From positions 1-38,362 of the forward strand of contig CALXJS010000008.1 in the NCBI GenBank assembly GCA_944388685.1: 38,362 nucleotides of DNA. Direction: 5' to 3'. The position numbers were made by a program, and so were the translations under genes. The notes beneath the pieces are model-generated. The model had not been told where the DNA came from and did not search any database. It saw only the letters and a program-made list of their open reading frames with translations. Shown piece after piece: positions 7,326-15,883 of this stretch (positions are counted from its first letter, which is position 1; each line of letters begins with the position of its first letter). This DNA comes from an uncultured Clostridia bacterium (lineage in GTDB: Bacteria; Bacillota_A; Clostridia; TANB77; CAG-508).

Positions 7326-7354
7326 TTTTATTCTCTACGCACAAGATTTGTCAA
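7326..7354 (-). promoter_or_regulatory. Possible dprA promoter
   Basis: Minus strand consensus -35 TTGACA (7354-7349); the best -10 at 17-nt spacing is ATAAAA (7331-7326), which is weak. Confidence 0.45.
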
Positions 7355-7444
7355 CGAAAAAATTATATAGTAATTTTTTTAATACACTATTAATTCTTAT
7401 TTTCACTTTTGACCAAGCTAACTTAAAATTCCATATTACATACA

Positions 7445-7468
7445 ATAAAAGACACTTAAAAAAGTGCC
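7445..7468 (-). terminator. Terminator after folD
   Basis: Minus strand stem GGCACTT/AAGTGTC (one mismatch) followed by TTTT, about 70 nt beyond the folD stop. Confidence 0.55.
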
Positions 7469-7536
7469 CCATACGCTTCTTGCTAGACCTTAAATTAATA
7501 TGGTAAATGCTAAAAAAGTCTGCAAAGCTAGATTTG

Positions 7537-8385
7537 TTATTTATTTTGATTAATTGTTGCTTTAATGACATTATTCATCAACATAGCTACTGTCATTGGT
7601 CCCACCCCACCTGGAACCGGTGTAATATAACTTGCCTTTTCTTTTACATCTTCAAAATCTACATCTCCCGTGATTTTTTTATCTGCTCCTCGATTAATTC
7701 CTACATCAATAATAACTGCTCCATCTTTTACCATATCTGCTGTTACATAATTTGGTTTTCCAATGGCCGCCACTAGAATATCTGCATTTTTTGTTTTTTC
7801 TTTTAAATTTTTAGTCCTTGAATGGCAAATGGTTACTGTTGCATGTTTATTTAAACAACATGCCATTAATGGTTTTCCTACAATATTGCTTCTTCCAATA
7901 ATCACCAAGTTTTTTCCCTCTAAATCTATATTGTATTCTTCAAACATTTTCATAATTCCATATGGTGTGCAAGAGATAAAGGTATCTTGATTTAGTAATA
8001 ATTTTCCTACATTCACTGGGTTAAATCCATCTACATCTTTCTCATAAGCAATCTCTCTAAATGCTTCATCAATATCTAGATGTTTTGGTATTGGACTTTG
8101 TAATAATATTCCATTGACAGATTTGTCTGCATTTAATGTATGAATTAAATCAATTAATTCTTTTTGTGTGATGTCTGCATTTAATATATGTTCCTCATAT
8201 TGCACTCCAATTTCATTACAAGCTTTACTTTTTGTTTTTACATATACCTTAGAAGCTGGGTCATCTCCCACCATGATGACTGCAAATTTAGGTATGATTC
8301 CTTTTTTCTTTAAATTTTCACATTCTATTTTTAAGTTTCCTCTTACTTTTTTTGCTAGTTCTTTTCCATCAATTAGTACTGCCAT
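7537..8385 (-). CDS. folD: Bifunctional methylenetetrahydrofolate dehydrogenase/cyclohydrolase FolD
   Basis: FolD interconverts 5,10-methylene-, methenyl- and 10-formyl-tetrahydrofolate in one-carbon metabolism. The 282-aa product shows the catalytic YVKTKSKACNEIG region with its lysine near residue 54, the NAD(P)-binding GRSNIVGKP (about 164-172) and the C-terminal PGGVGPMT signature. Length is typical. The good AGGAG is 20 nt before the folD ATG. Between them is a two-codon ORF (ATG AAA TGA, 8398-8390) at ideal distance from that AGGAG, with its stop 4 nt before the folD start. folD may therefore be translated by reinitiation. A consensus-like promoter lies at 8523-8551. Confidence 0.95.
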   Translation of the reverse strand: MAVLIDGKELAKKVRGNLKIECENLKKKGIIPKFAVIMVGDDPASKVYVKTKSKACNEIGVQYEEHILNADITQKELIDLIHTLNADKSVNGILLQSPIPKHLDIDEAFREIAYEKDVDGFNPVNVGKLLLNQDTFISCTPYGIMKMFEEYNIDLEGKNLVIIGRSNIVGKPLMACCLNKHATVTICHSRTKNLKEKTKNADILVAAIGKPNYVTADMVKDGAVIIDVGINRGADKKITGDVDFEDVKEKASYITPVPGGVGPMTVAMLMNNVIKATINQNK

Positions 8386-8410
8386 TTTTTCATTTCATAG
8401 AGTTTCTCCT
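8386..8410 (-). promoter_or_regulatory. Two-codon upstream ORF with the folD ribosome site
   Basis: AGGAG at 8410-8406, 7-nt gap, ATG-AAA-TGA at 8398-8390, 4-nt gap, folD ATG at 8385. The folD start has no other ribosome site. Confidence 0.5.
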
Positions 8411-8522
8411 CTATATCTCCTTGTATTTTATATTTAGGTTTTTTAGGTTGCCTATAAACCTTTTCACAAATTTTTGTACCTTGCCTATTTATCAAGAATT
8501 TTATATTTCATTTTCAAAACAG

Positions 8523-8551
8523 ATTATATACTATCCTATTTATTTTTGCAA
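8523..8551 (-). promoter_or_regulatory. folD promoter
   Basis: Minus strand -35 TTGCAA (8551-8546), 17-nt spacer, -10 TATAAT (8528-8523). It lies between the upstream gene's terminator and folD; the leader would be about 130 nt. Confidence 0.75.
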
Positions 8552-8563
8552 TAAATTTTATAC

Positions 8564-8600
8564 AAAAAAAGCTACTCTGCTTTTATTTTTACAGAATAGC
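8564..8600 (-). terminator. Terminator of the 8699-9409 gene
   Basis: Minus strand stem GCTATTCTG/CAGAGTAGC (one mismatch), 12-nt loop, then seven T. Confidence 0.75.
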
Positions 8601-8698
8601 CTTTGAAAAAAAGGGGATGTTTATGGTTTTAATATACTACCCTTTTATGATTGATTCTTGCAAGAAATGTGAATTGTTTGTGAATTACTATCTTCTCT

Positions 8699-9409
8699 TC
8701 ATTCTTCTACAATATTTCCATTTACATCTTTTATTGTATATCCTGTCAAATCTGGCAATTTTACATCATCTTCTGTAAGTGTATTAAATGTATATGCATA
8801 ACTTGATATATTTGTATATGTGTTTCCTTCCATATCTGTTGAAGTTCCATTTATTTGTCCAATAATTCTATAGTCTTCTTTATTTACCCACATTCTATAT
8901 TCTTCTTGTTCTATAAAATTGAATGAAATATTATAAGCTTCTTTTCCATTCCATCTACTATTTTGAATATTGGTTATCACTGCCATTTGAAATAAATGCC
9001 AATTATCGTCGCTTTCCGGCAACCCTGGATTAATTCCTGCACTTGAAATCGTTTCTCTATCTGCAGAATATTCTATTTTTACTGCTGTTTTTTGCTCTGG
9101 ACTATTCACAATTATCCAGCTTTCTTCATTTTGTTCACTTGTGTAGATTGTTCTTTCTACAAATTCACCATTTTCTACAGAAGTATATTTCAACATTTTT
9201 GTTCCTTCATAAATCCAAAGTTCTGTCATTCCTTCTTCAATCGAATACGTTTTTGAATAATAATTTGTGCTTTTGATATCTTCTCCATATTGTTTTGAAA
9301 TTTGTTTCAAGATTAAAAACTTTCTAAATGTCGCTATTAAAAATACCAATAATATTACTAAAATGACAATAACTATTTTTACCCATAAATCCATTTTTTT
9401 CTTTTCCAT
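8699..9409 (-). CDS. Membrane-anchored extracytoplasmic protein, unrecognised
   Basis: A 236-aa protein with a short Lys-rich cytoplasmic start, one transmembrane helix at about residues 11-28 and a soluble, probably exported remainder. The remainder is rich in beta-prone, Tyr- and Thr-containing segments. The style (an anchored domain with regularly spaced Trp/Tyr strands) is reminiscent of LolA/LppX-like lipid-carrier folds, but no motif proves this. AAGGGG lies 7 nt before the ATG. It follows the 85-aa gene at 9479 in the same direction and ends at the terminator at 8564-8600. Confidence 0.75.
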   Translation of the reverse strand: MEKKKMDLWVKIVIVILVILLVFLIATFRKFLILKQISKQYGEDIKSTNYYSKTYSIEEGMTELWIYEGTKMLKYTSVENGEFVERTIYTSEQNEESWIIVNSPEQKTAVKIEYSADRETISSAGINPGLPESDDNWHLFQMAVITNIQNSRWNGKEAYNISFNFIEQEEYRMWVNKEDYRIIGQINGTSTDMEGNTYTNISSYAYTFNTLTEDDVKLPDLTGYTIKDVNGNIVEE

Positions 9410-9478
9410 ATAATCCCCTTCTTTCCATTTATAATATCTTTTGTTTAAAGTTCTTTAATTTATTAATTTTTTTGCAGA

Positions 9479-9736
9479 TTAGTCATCAGAATTCAATACA
9501 TCTAATGCTTTATATTCTATATCTTCCATGTGTGGAAACATTTCTTTTACCCTTTTTAATGTTAACACTGTCATTTTTGGTTGTGGATTTTTAGGATTTG
9601 TAGATAATAGCTTTTGTGTATAACAATTTGATGCTGTTTTAAATAATAAATAGCGATTTCTTACATATGTATAATAAATTTGATAACCATCATCTAAATC
9701 TTCCCACATCATTTCAAATGTATAGTTTTTGTCCAT
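9479..9736 (-). CDS. Unrecognised 85-aa acidic protein
   Basis: A small soluble protein with many acidic and aromatic residues (MMWEDLDDGYQIYYTYV region) and no membrane segment. I do not recognise the family. Its start carries AAAGGAATGAG upstream, the same leader as the response regulator at 35352 and the flavodiiron gene. It lies between ligA and the anchored protein at 8699, all on the minus strand, and may be cotranscribed with them. Confidence 0.65.
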   Translation of the reverse strand: MDKNYTFEMMWEDLDDGYQIYYTYVRNRYLLFKTASNCYTQKLLSTNPKNPQPKMTVLTLKRVKEMFPHMEDIEYKALDVLNSDD

Positions 9737-9776
9737 GTTTTATCTCATTCCTTTCTTTATATAGGCAAATCTGGAT

Positions 9777-9900
9777 TGGGAGAAAAGAATTGTGCTTTTG
9801 GCTAGGCAAACACGCAAGAAAACCGGAAGCATGCTTTTTGCACGTTGAGGATTTTCGCATGCGAAGTTTAACAACGCCAAAACGCAATTATTTTCCCCCA
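9777..9900. repeat. Structured 124-bp inverted repeat downstream of ligA
   Basis: The outer arms 9777-9802 and 9876-9900 are imperfect inverted repeats of about 25 bp (TGGG...TTTTGGC against GCCAAAA...CCCCCA). Inside is a second imperfect pair (GCAAGAAAACC against GGATTTTCGC) and the perfect 14-bp palindrome CTTCGCATGCGAAG. It is more GC-rich than its surroundings and ends 2 nt before the ligA stop codon. It could serve as a terminator, an RNA element or a decayed mobile palindrome. Confidence 0.6.
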
Positions 9901-9902
9901 CT

Positions 9903-11933
<2,031 letters not shown>

Positions 11934-11999
11934 TTAATGATTTTTTATTATCTAGAAAAAAACAACTCCTATCTCGACCTTATATAGATTTTTCTATTC

Positions 12000-13697
12000 T
12001 TATTGTATTTTTTCTACATATATTTTATCATTTACTGCTACTACTGTATAGCTGTTTAAATTTTTTATCTCTTTTATTTCTTCAAAATTTCCATATTCCT
12101 CTATTTGCTTTTTCGCTTCTTCTTGTTTTTCTTTTAGCTTTCCTGCCTCTTCCTTTTTTAAATACTTAAATTCTATCATCACACCTTTATATCCTTTGCT
12201 TTGGTCTTTTGGTATTAATAGAATATCTGGGTATTTTCTTTGGACTTCCATTTCTGATTTTAATCTAAATATTTTTAAGTTCATGGCTATACAGTAAAAA
12301 ATTAATTTTACATATTTTTCATCAAATCTTTGGTAATCTCTGTTGGATAAATTTTTTAAATATTTTCCTAACATTTCTACAATTTTGTCTATCTTTCCTT
12401 CTAATGCAATTTCTCGTAGCATTTCATTATAATCACTTTCTGTTACTTGTAAGTCTGTTTCTTGTTTTAAAATCTCCAAAAAGTACTCTGAATAAATTTC
12501 TTTCATTACTTTATTGGGAATTTTTAGTTCTGGCTTTTCAAATTCTTCTCCTGCGATTGTTAAATATCCTAAGTAAAATAACATAGATATTAAATCCATC
12601 TCTGTAAATTCCATGGCTGGATTAAATTTTTGCCTTATATCACTAACAATCCCTTCTCCTGATACTGTCTTTTCAATTACGTTTTCTCTTTCTTCTCCTT
12701 TGCACAAATCTAGCATTCTTCCTAATTTTGTATAATCACTTGCTATGTTCATGTCAATTAATTGGTCTGGTATTTCTTGAAATCTTGCATAATTATTTAA
12801 GAAATATAAACACATATTAGAGTTATATATTTTTTCTTTTCCATGTAAAGAAAATCTATATCCATCATAATTTTCTCTCATTATTGGTAATAGTTCTTCT
12901 TGTTTTTCTTCTTCTATATTTTGTTCTTTCATTAATTCTTTTAATTCTTGTTCAGTAAATCCCATCATTTCATTAAATTCTCTATCTTGCGTTATATCTG
13001 TACTTATATTAAACCCTGATGTTAAGCTATCTAATGTGATTGGTGCTACACCTGTTATAAATATTCTATCTACTACACTTTCTGTTCCTTTTTTCAATAT
13101 TTCATACCATTTTCTTACTTTCCCGTTTTTTGATACCAAATTTTTAAATTGATTTGTATTAAATCCTAGTAATTCATTTGCAAAGTGGTCGTATTCATCT
13201 ATGATTACGTAGATCTTTTCTTCTGCTTTTTGTATTCCAAATGCTTTTATTAGATTATCTAATATATTTTCTGCCTCATCATCTGTATTGATATAAAAAT
13301 CTAATCCATATTTTTTTACAAACACATTAATTGATGAAGCAACTTCTTTTTTAAACCCTTTCATCGTTGTTTCTTCATTTTCTGTATCAATTCCTGAAAA
13401 ATTAAATTTTAATATGTGATAGCTATTTTTTAATTTTGTTGGATGTTTTCCTATATATGTATTTCCATATAGCTTTTCAAATTTATCTGCTTTTTTGAAA
13501 TCGTAATAGTTTTCTAATGTACTTGTAAATAACGTTTTTCCAAATTTTCTTGGGCGTAAAAATAAAATCCTTTTTTCTGCTAAATTTTCCAATTTTTCTA
13601 TATATATTGTTTTATCTACATAATAATATCCATCTTCTACTAATTCTTCGTAATTACTAATTCCATATGGTAATTTTTTCACTTTAACCACTTCCAT
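12000..13697 (-). CDS. Predicted AAA-ATPase fused to a PD-(D/E)XK nuclease-like domain
   Basis: A 565-aa protein of the 'AAA-ATPase-like / DUF1703' family that is expanded in gut anaerobes and has no settled function. It starts with KLPYGISNYEELVEDGYYYVDKT, has an unusual P-loop FLRPRKFGKT (about 47-55), a Walker-B-like YVIIDEYDHF segment near 165 and ITGVAPITLDSLTSGFN near 215. The C-terminal YPDILLIP ... GVMIEFKYLK (about 492-514) carries the D...E-x-K arrangement of PD-(D/E)XK nucleases. The ATG at 13697 lacks an obvious ribosome site; a GTG at 13682 is possible. It stands beside an IS200 element and palindromic repeats, consistent with an accessory locus. Confidence 0.85.
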   Translation of the reverse strand: MEVVKVKKLPYGISNYEELVEDGYYYVDKTIYIEKLENLAEKRILFLRPRKFGKTLFTSTLENYYDFKKADKFEKLYGNTYIGKHPTKLKNSYHILKFNFSGIDTENEETTMKGFKKEVASSINVFVKKYGLDFYINTDDEAENILDNLIKAFGIQKAEEKIYVIIDEYDHFANELLGFNTNQFKNLVSKNGKVRKWYEILKKGTESVVDRIFITGVAPITLDSLTSGFNISTDITQDREFNEMMGFTEQELKELMKEQNIEEEKQEELLPIMRENYDGYRFSLHGKEKIYNSNMCLYFLNNYARFQEIPDQLIDMNIASDYTKLGRMLDLCKGEERENVIEKTVSGEGIVSDIRQKFNPAMEFTEMDLISMLFYLGYLTIAGEEFEKPELKIPNKVMKEIYSEYFLEILKQETDLQVTESDYNEMLREIALEGKIDKIVEMLGKYLKNLSNRDYQRFDEKYVKLIFYCIAMNLKIFRLKSEMEVQRKYPDILLIPKDQSKGYKGVMIEFKYLKKEEAGKLKEKQEEAKKQIEEYGNFEEIKEIKNLNSYTVVAVNDKIYVEKIQ

Positions 13698-13778
13698 TCT
13701 TTAATTTTTGTTAAATGGCATGAAAATTTTGGCAATTTTATCTATACCTACATTCTTTAATTTATTATCTATTATAAA

Positions 13779-13805
13779 TTGTCAAAATAACATCCCCTTT
13801 GGCAA
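13779..13805 (-). repeat. GGGGATG-type palindromic unit upstream of the AAA-ATPase gene
   Basis: A 27-nt member of the dispersed family. On the minus strand it starts TTGCCAAAGGGGATG and ends ATTTTGACAA. The end inverted repeat is TTGYCAA/TTGRCAA. Confidence 0.7.
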
Positions 13806-13848
13806 CTTTTGTAATTTTGTTTTCTTTCCTATTATATACAATTATGAT

Positions 13849-13882
13849 AAAAAAATAAAGGAATTTATAAAAATTCCTTTAT
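13849..13882 (-). terminator. Terminator downstream of the IS200 block
   Basis: Perfect 12-bp stem ATAAAGGAATTT/AAATTCCTTTAT with a 4-nt loop, followed on the minus strand by seven T. Before IS200 and the palindrome arrived, it probably terminated the gene now ending at 14867. Confidence 0.75.
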
Positions 13883-13890
13883 GAAAAATT

Positions 13891-13898
13891 TAGGCTCT
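13891..13898 (+). repeat. 8-bp direct repeat, left copy (TAGGCTCT)
   Basis: TAGGCTCT is followed by GTTACAAATCA. The same octamer at 14800-14807 is preceded by the inverted form TTTGAATTGTAAC. This looks like a target-site duplication with terminal inverted repeats. Confidence 0.5.
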
Positions 13899-13910
13899 GT
13901 TACAAATCAT

Positions 13911-13983
13911 AACCCCCTTTGAAAAGGGGGGTTTGACATTAAGCCCTATAAGGGCTAATTACTAGCAGCACCTATAAGGTGCT
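13911..13983 (-). other. Three consecutive hairpins at the IS200 right end
   Basis: AACCCCC/GGGGGTT (13911-13933), AGCCCT/AGGGCT with ATA loop (13942-13956) and AGCACCT/AGGTGCT with ATA loop (13967-13983). They lie immediately downstream of tnpA. One would be the transposase-recognised hairpin and another may stop transcription. Confidence 0.7.
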
Positions 13984-14006
13984 TTTAAATTGCAAACCTT
14001 CTTTGT

Positions 14007-14426
14007 TTATTTTATTCTGCTAGCTTCTCTATCCTCTTCTTCTTGATTTTGTATATATTTTTTTACTGCTTCTTCTGTTATATCTCCTACTGTTGTTACA
14101 TAATATCCTGTTGCCCAAAACTCATTATGCCATTTTTTCTTTAGTTCTGGATATTTTTCAAATATTCTTATTGCACTTCTTCCTTTTAAATATCCCATAA
14201 AATTTGATACGCTTTCCTTCGGTGGTATACTTACGCATAAATGTACATGGTCTATACATACTGCTCCTTCTATTATTTCTACATTTTTATATCTGCATAA
14301 ATTTCTTATTATTTCTCTTATATCTCCTCTCAATCTTCCGTACAATACTTTTTGCCTATATTTTGGTATAAATATAATATGGTACTGGCATTTCCACTTT
14401 GTATGTGATAAACTATATTTGTTCAT
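14007..14426 (-). CDS. tnpA: IS200/IS605-family transposase TnpA (Y1 HUH type)
   Basis: A 139-aa single-domain transposase that cuts and joins single-stranded DNA using a catalytic tyrosine. The HUH motif is His60-Val-His62 (IDHVHLCVSIPP), the FWATGYYVTTVG block is present, and the catalytic tyrosine is Tyr124 in KYIQNQ. Length is that of classic IS200 TnpA, without the extensions of REP-associated transposases. The ribosome site just upstream can be masked by pairing with a sequence 40 nt earlier, a known IS200 control. No frameshift or stop is seen, so it may be active. Confidence 0.93.
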   Translation of the reverse strand: MNKYSLSHTKWKCQYHIIFIPKYRQKVLYGRLRGDIREIIRNLCRYKNVEIIEGAVCIDHVHLCVSIPPKESVSNFMGYLKGRSAIRIFEKYPELKKKWHNEFWATGYYVTTVGDITEEAVKKYIQNQEEEDREASRIK

Positions 14427-14429
14427 ATT

Positions 14430-14488
14430 GACCTCCTATGATTTTTTATTTTGGTTTGCAATTCCTTAATATTATATCATAGGAGGTC
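14430..14488 (-). promoter_or_regulatory. Hairpin that hides the tnpA ribosome site
   Basis: The tnpA ribosome site lies in ATCATAGGAGGTC (14442-14430 on the minus strand). A perfect 13-nt complement GACCTCCTATGAT occurs upstream (14488-14476). Pairing would block translation, as described for IS200. Confidence 0.8.
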
Positions 14489-14524
14489 TTTATGAATTCT
14501 TGAACGCTACCGCTTATCTTTACA

Positions 14525-14541
14525 CACAGGCATAGCCTGTG
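14525..14541 (-). other. IS200 left-end hairpin
   Basis: Perfect 7-bp stem CACAGGC/GCCTGTG with an ATA loop, about 100 nt upstream of the tnpA start. It shares its loop with two right-end hairpins. Confidence 0.65.
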
Positions 14542-14559
14542 GATTGTCAACCACTATTC

Positions 14560-14797
14560 ACAGTTCAAATTACTTAAACATAGAAACAACAACATATAAA
14601 TATTTTATGAGATTAAATGTGCCAATGAAAGAATATTATAAATTCTTAAATTATCAAGTGGAAAAGTCGCGGTGCGCCAGCGATTTTACACTTGATAATG
14701 TTAGAATTTGTTTATTCTGTAATGTTAGCCATTTAATGAATAAAATATTTATATGTTGTTGTTTCTATGTTGCTTTAGAAATTGACTTTGAATTGTA
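14560..14797. repeat. Large palindrome 1 (MITE-like), core inverted relative to palindrome 2
   Basis: A 238-bp imperfect palindrome. Two perfect 32-nt arms (14577-14608 and 14740-14771) flank a 131-nt imperfect-hairpin core (14609-14739). The reverse complement of the core matches, mismatch for mismatch, the core of the palindrome at 32961-33092. Outside the 32-nt arms, weaker inverted ends follow (ACAGTTCAAA / TTTGAATTGT). An 84-codon frame crosses it on the plus strand but is only a by-product. IS200 lies directly to its left. Confidence 0.85.
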
Positions 14798-14799
14798 AC

Positions 14800-14807
14800 T
14801 AGGCTCT
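14800..14807 (+). repeat. 8-bp direct repeat, right copy (TAGGCTCT)
   Basis: Matches 13891-13898 exactly. The preceding TTGTAAC is the inverse of the GTTACAA that follows the left copy. Confidence 0.5.
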
Positions 14808-14837
14808 ATAATTATATAATAAATGTTGGATTTAAAA

Positions 14838-14869
14838 ATGTACTGGACACAAAAAATTTCAACATTTTA
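14838..14869. repeat. GTACTGGAC-type unit overlapping a stop codon
   Basis: Starts ATGTACTGGACAC and ends TTTCAACATTTTAA, overlapping the stop at 14867-14869. It closely parallels the unit at 26965-26994, which also overlaps a stop. Confidence 0.55.
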
Positions 14870-15547
14870 ACTTATTGATTTATCTTGTTTTTCTACTACT
14901 TCATTTTTATTTTTATAAATACTATTTTCTGGAACAACTCCTCTTACAGAAGACAATGGATAAATATTAGAATTTCTACCAATTACTGTTCCTGGATTTA
15001 ATACAGAACCACAACCTACTTCTACATTATCGCCAAGCATAGCACCTACTTTTTTTCTATTTGTTTCTATTTTTTCTGTTCCATTTTTGATGATTACTAA
15101 TTGTTTATCTGATTTTACATTAGATGTAATAGAACCTGCTCCCATATGGGCTTTATATCCTAATATAGAATCTCCTACATAGTTATAGTGTGGCACTTGC
15201 ACTTTATTAAATAAAATAACATTTTTTAATTCTGTTGAATTTCCAACAACAGCACCCTCTCCTACGATAGCATTTCCTCTAATAAATGCACAATGCCTTA
15301 TTTCTGCTTCTTTACCAATAATAGCAGGTCCATTAATGTATGCTGTTGGAGCAACTTTTGCGGTTTTAGCAATCCATACATTTTCTCCCACTTTTTGATA
15401 TTCATCTAGAGATAATGTTTCCCCAAGTTTTAATATATATTCCCCTATATTAGGTAAAACTTCCCATGGATATTCACTTTTTTCTAATAATTCTTTTGCC
15501 ATTGTTTCATCAAGATTATACAAGTTTATAATTTTGCATTCTTCCAT
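14867..15547 (-). CDS. Left-handed beta-helix (hexapeptide) protein resembling the GlmU acetyltransferase domain
   Basis: A 226-aa protein. After an ~60-residue N-terminal region it shows repeated hexapeptide [LIV]-G-x-x-x-x turns (IGKEAEIRHCAFIRGNAIVGEGAVVGNSTELK). Later come SILGYKAHMGAGSITSNVKSD and GAMLGDNVEVGCGSVLNPGTVIG, as in GlmU C-terminal and other trimeric acyltransferases. It lacks the nucleotidyltransferase half of GlmU. The next gene upstream (15882) is a UAP1-type pyrophosphorylase, so the pair may cover both GlmU activities; that is inference. The ATG at 15547 is 9 nt after AAAGGA and preferred over a TTG three codons upstream. Confidence 0.82.
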   Translation of the reverse strand: MEECKIINLYNLDETMAKELLEKSEYPWEVLPNIGEYILKLGETLSLDEYQKVGENVWIAKTAKVAPTAYINGPAIIGKEAEIRHCAFIRGNAIVGEGAVVGNSTELKNVILFNKVQVPHYNYVGDSILGYKAHMGAGSITSNVKSDKQLVIIKNGTEKIETNRKKVGAMLGDNVEVGCGSVLNPGTVIGRNSNIYPLSSVRGVVPENSIYKNKNEVVEKQDKSIS

Positions 15548-15850
15548 TTTTTTCAATCCTTTCCAAATTTTTTGTTTATTATTCTTAATTAGAATACCTT
15601 TCCTATCTCACACTTTATTTTATTCTACTATTAAACAAATTTTATCAATGTTTTGCTATAATCACATATCATCCTATTTTGATAAAAAATATTTGGATCA
15701 TAGCAGGCTTTTTTTATTTAACTATATTTATAAAAGAAGCATAAAGATTTATTAACGTAAAAAAATTCTGTAACAATTTTTCTGTACAATTTTCAGAGTA
15801 ACTGCAATCTTCTAAAATTTTAAAAACTCACAAATCTCCGTCTATTAACA
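15548..15850. other. Intergenic stretch without a recognised gene
   Basis: About 300 nt between the hexapeptide gene and the pyrophosphorylase. It is very AT-rich with a TTGATA-like -35 near 15640 on the minus strand but no well-spaced -10, so a promoter for the hexapeptide gene is only possible. No RNA gene or convincing ORF is seen. Confidence 0.4.
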
Positions 15851-15883
15851 AAGGGATTTTTGAGTCTGTCCCCAAAATCCCTT
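15851..15883 (-). repeat. Palindromic unit / terminator overlapping the stop of the pyrophosphorylase gene
   Basis: AAGGGATTTT and AAAATCCCTT form a 10-bp stem. The loop contains GGGGACAGACTC on the minus strand. It overlaps the stop codon (15882-15884). It has the family's GGGGAC core and can act as a terminator, although no long T run follows. Confidence 0.7.

Larger units (their letters stand above)
13911..14541 (-). mobile_element. IS200-type insertion sequence (IS200/IS605 family)
   Basis: Contains an intact tnpA and the subterminal hairpins expected of this single-strand transposing family. At the 3' side are three hairpins (13911-13933, 13942-13956, 13967-13983), at the 5' side one (14525-14541). 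The 13942, 13967 and 14525 hairpins all have an ATA loop (AGCCCT, AGCACCT and CACAGGC stems). Exact termini cannot be set from sequence alone, so the bounds are the outermost hairpins. No accessory tnpB is present. Confidence 0.85.

Noticed and set aside
7195..7571. Overlapping frames of about 80-100 codons on both strands near dprA
   Set aside because: Low-complexity AT-rich translations without ribosome sites; the region holds the folD terminator, the dprA promoter and the true dprA N-terminus.
14007..14426. REP-associated tyrosine transposase (RAYT) driving the palindromic family
   Set aside because: The protein is a compact 139-aa IS200-type TnpA and the element's own hairpins do not match the dispersed units. 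A RAYT elsewhere in the genome remains possible.
14544..14798. 84-codon plus-strand frame across palindrome 1
   Set aside because: It is fully contained in the inverted repeat, has no ribosome site, and encodes no family-like sequence.
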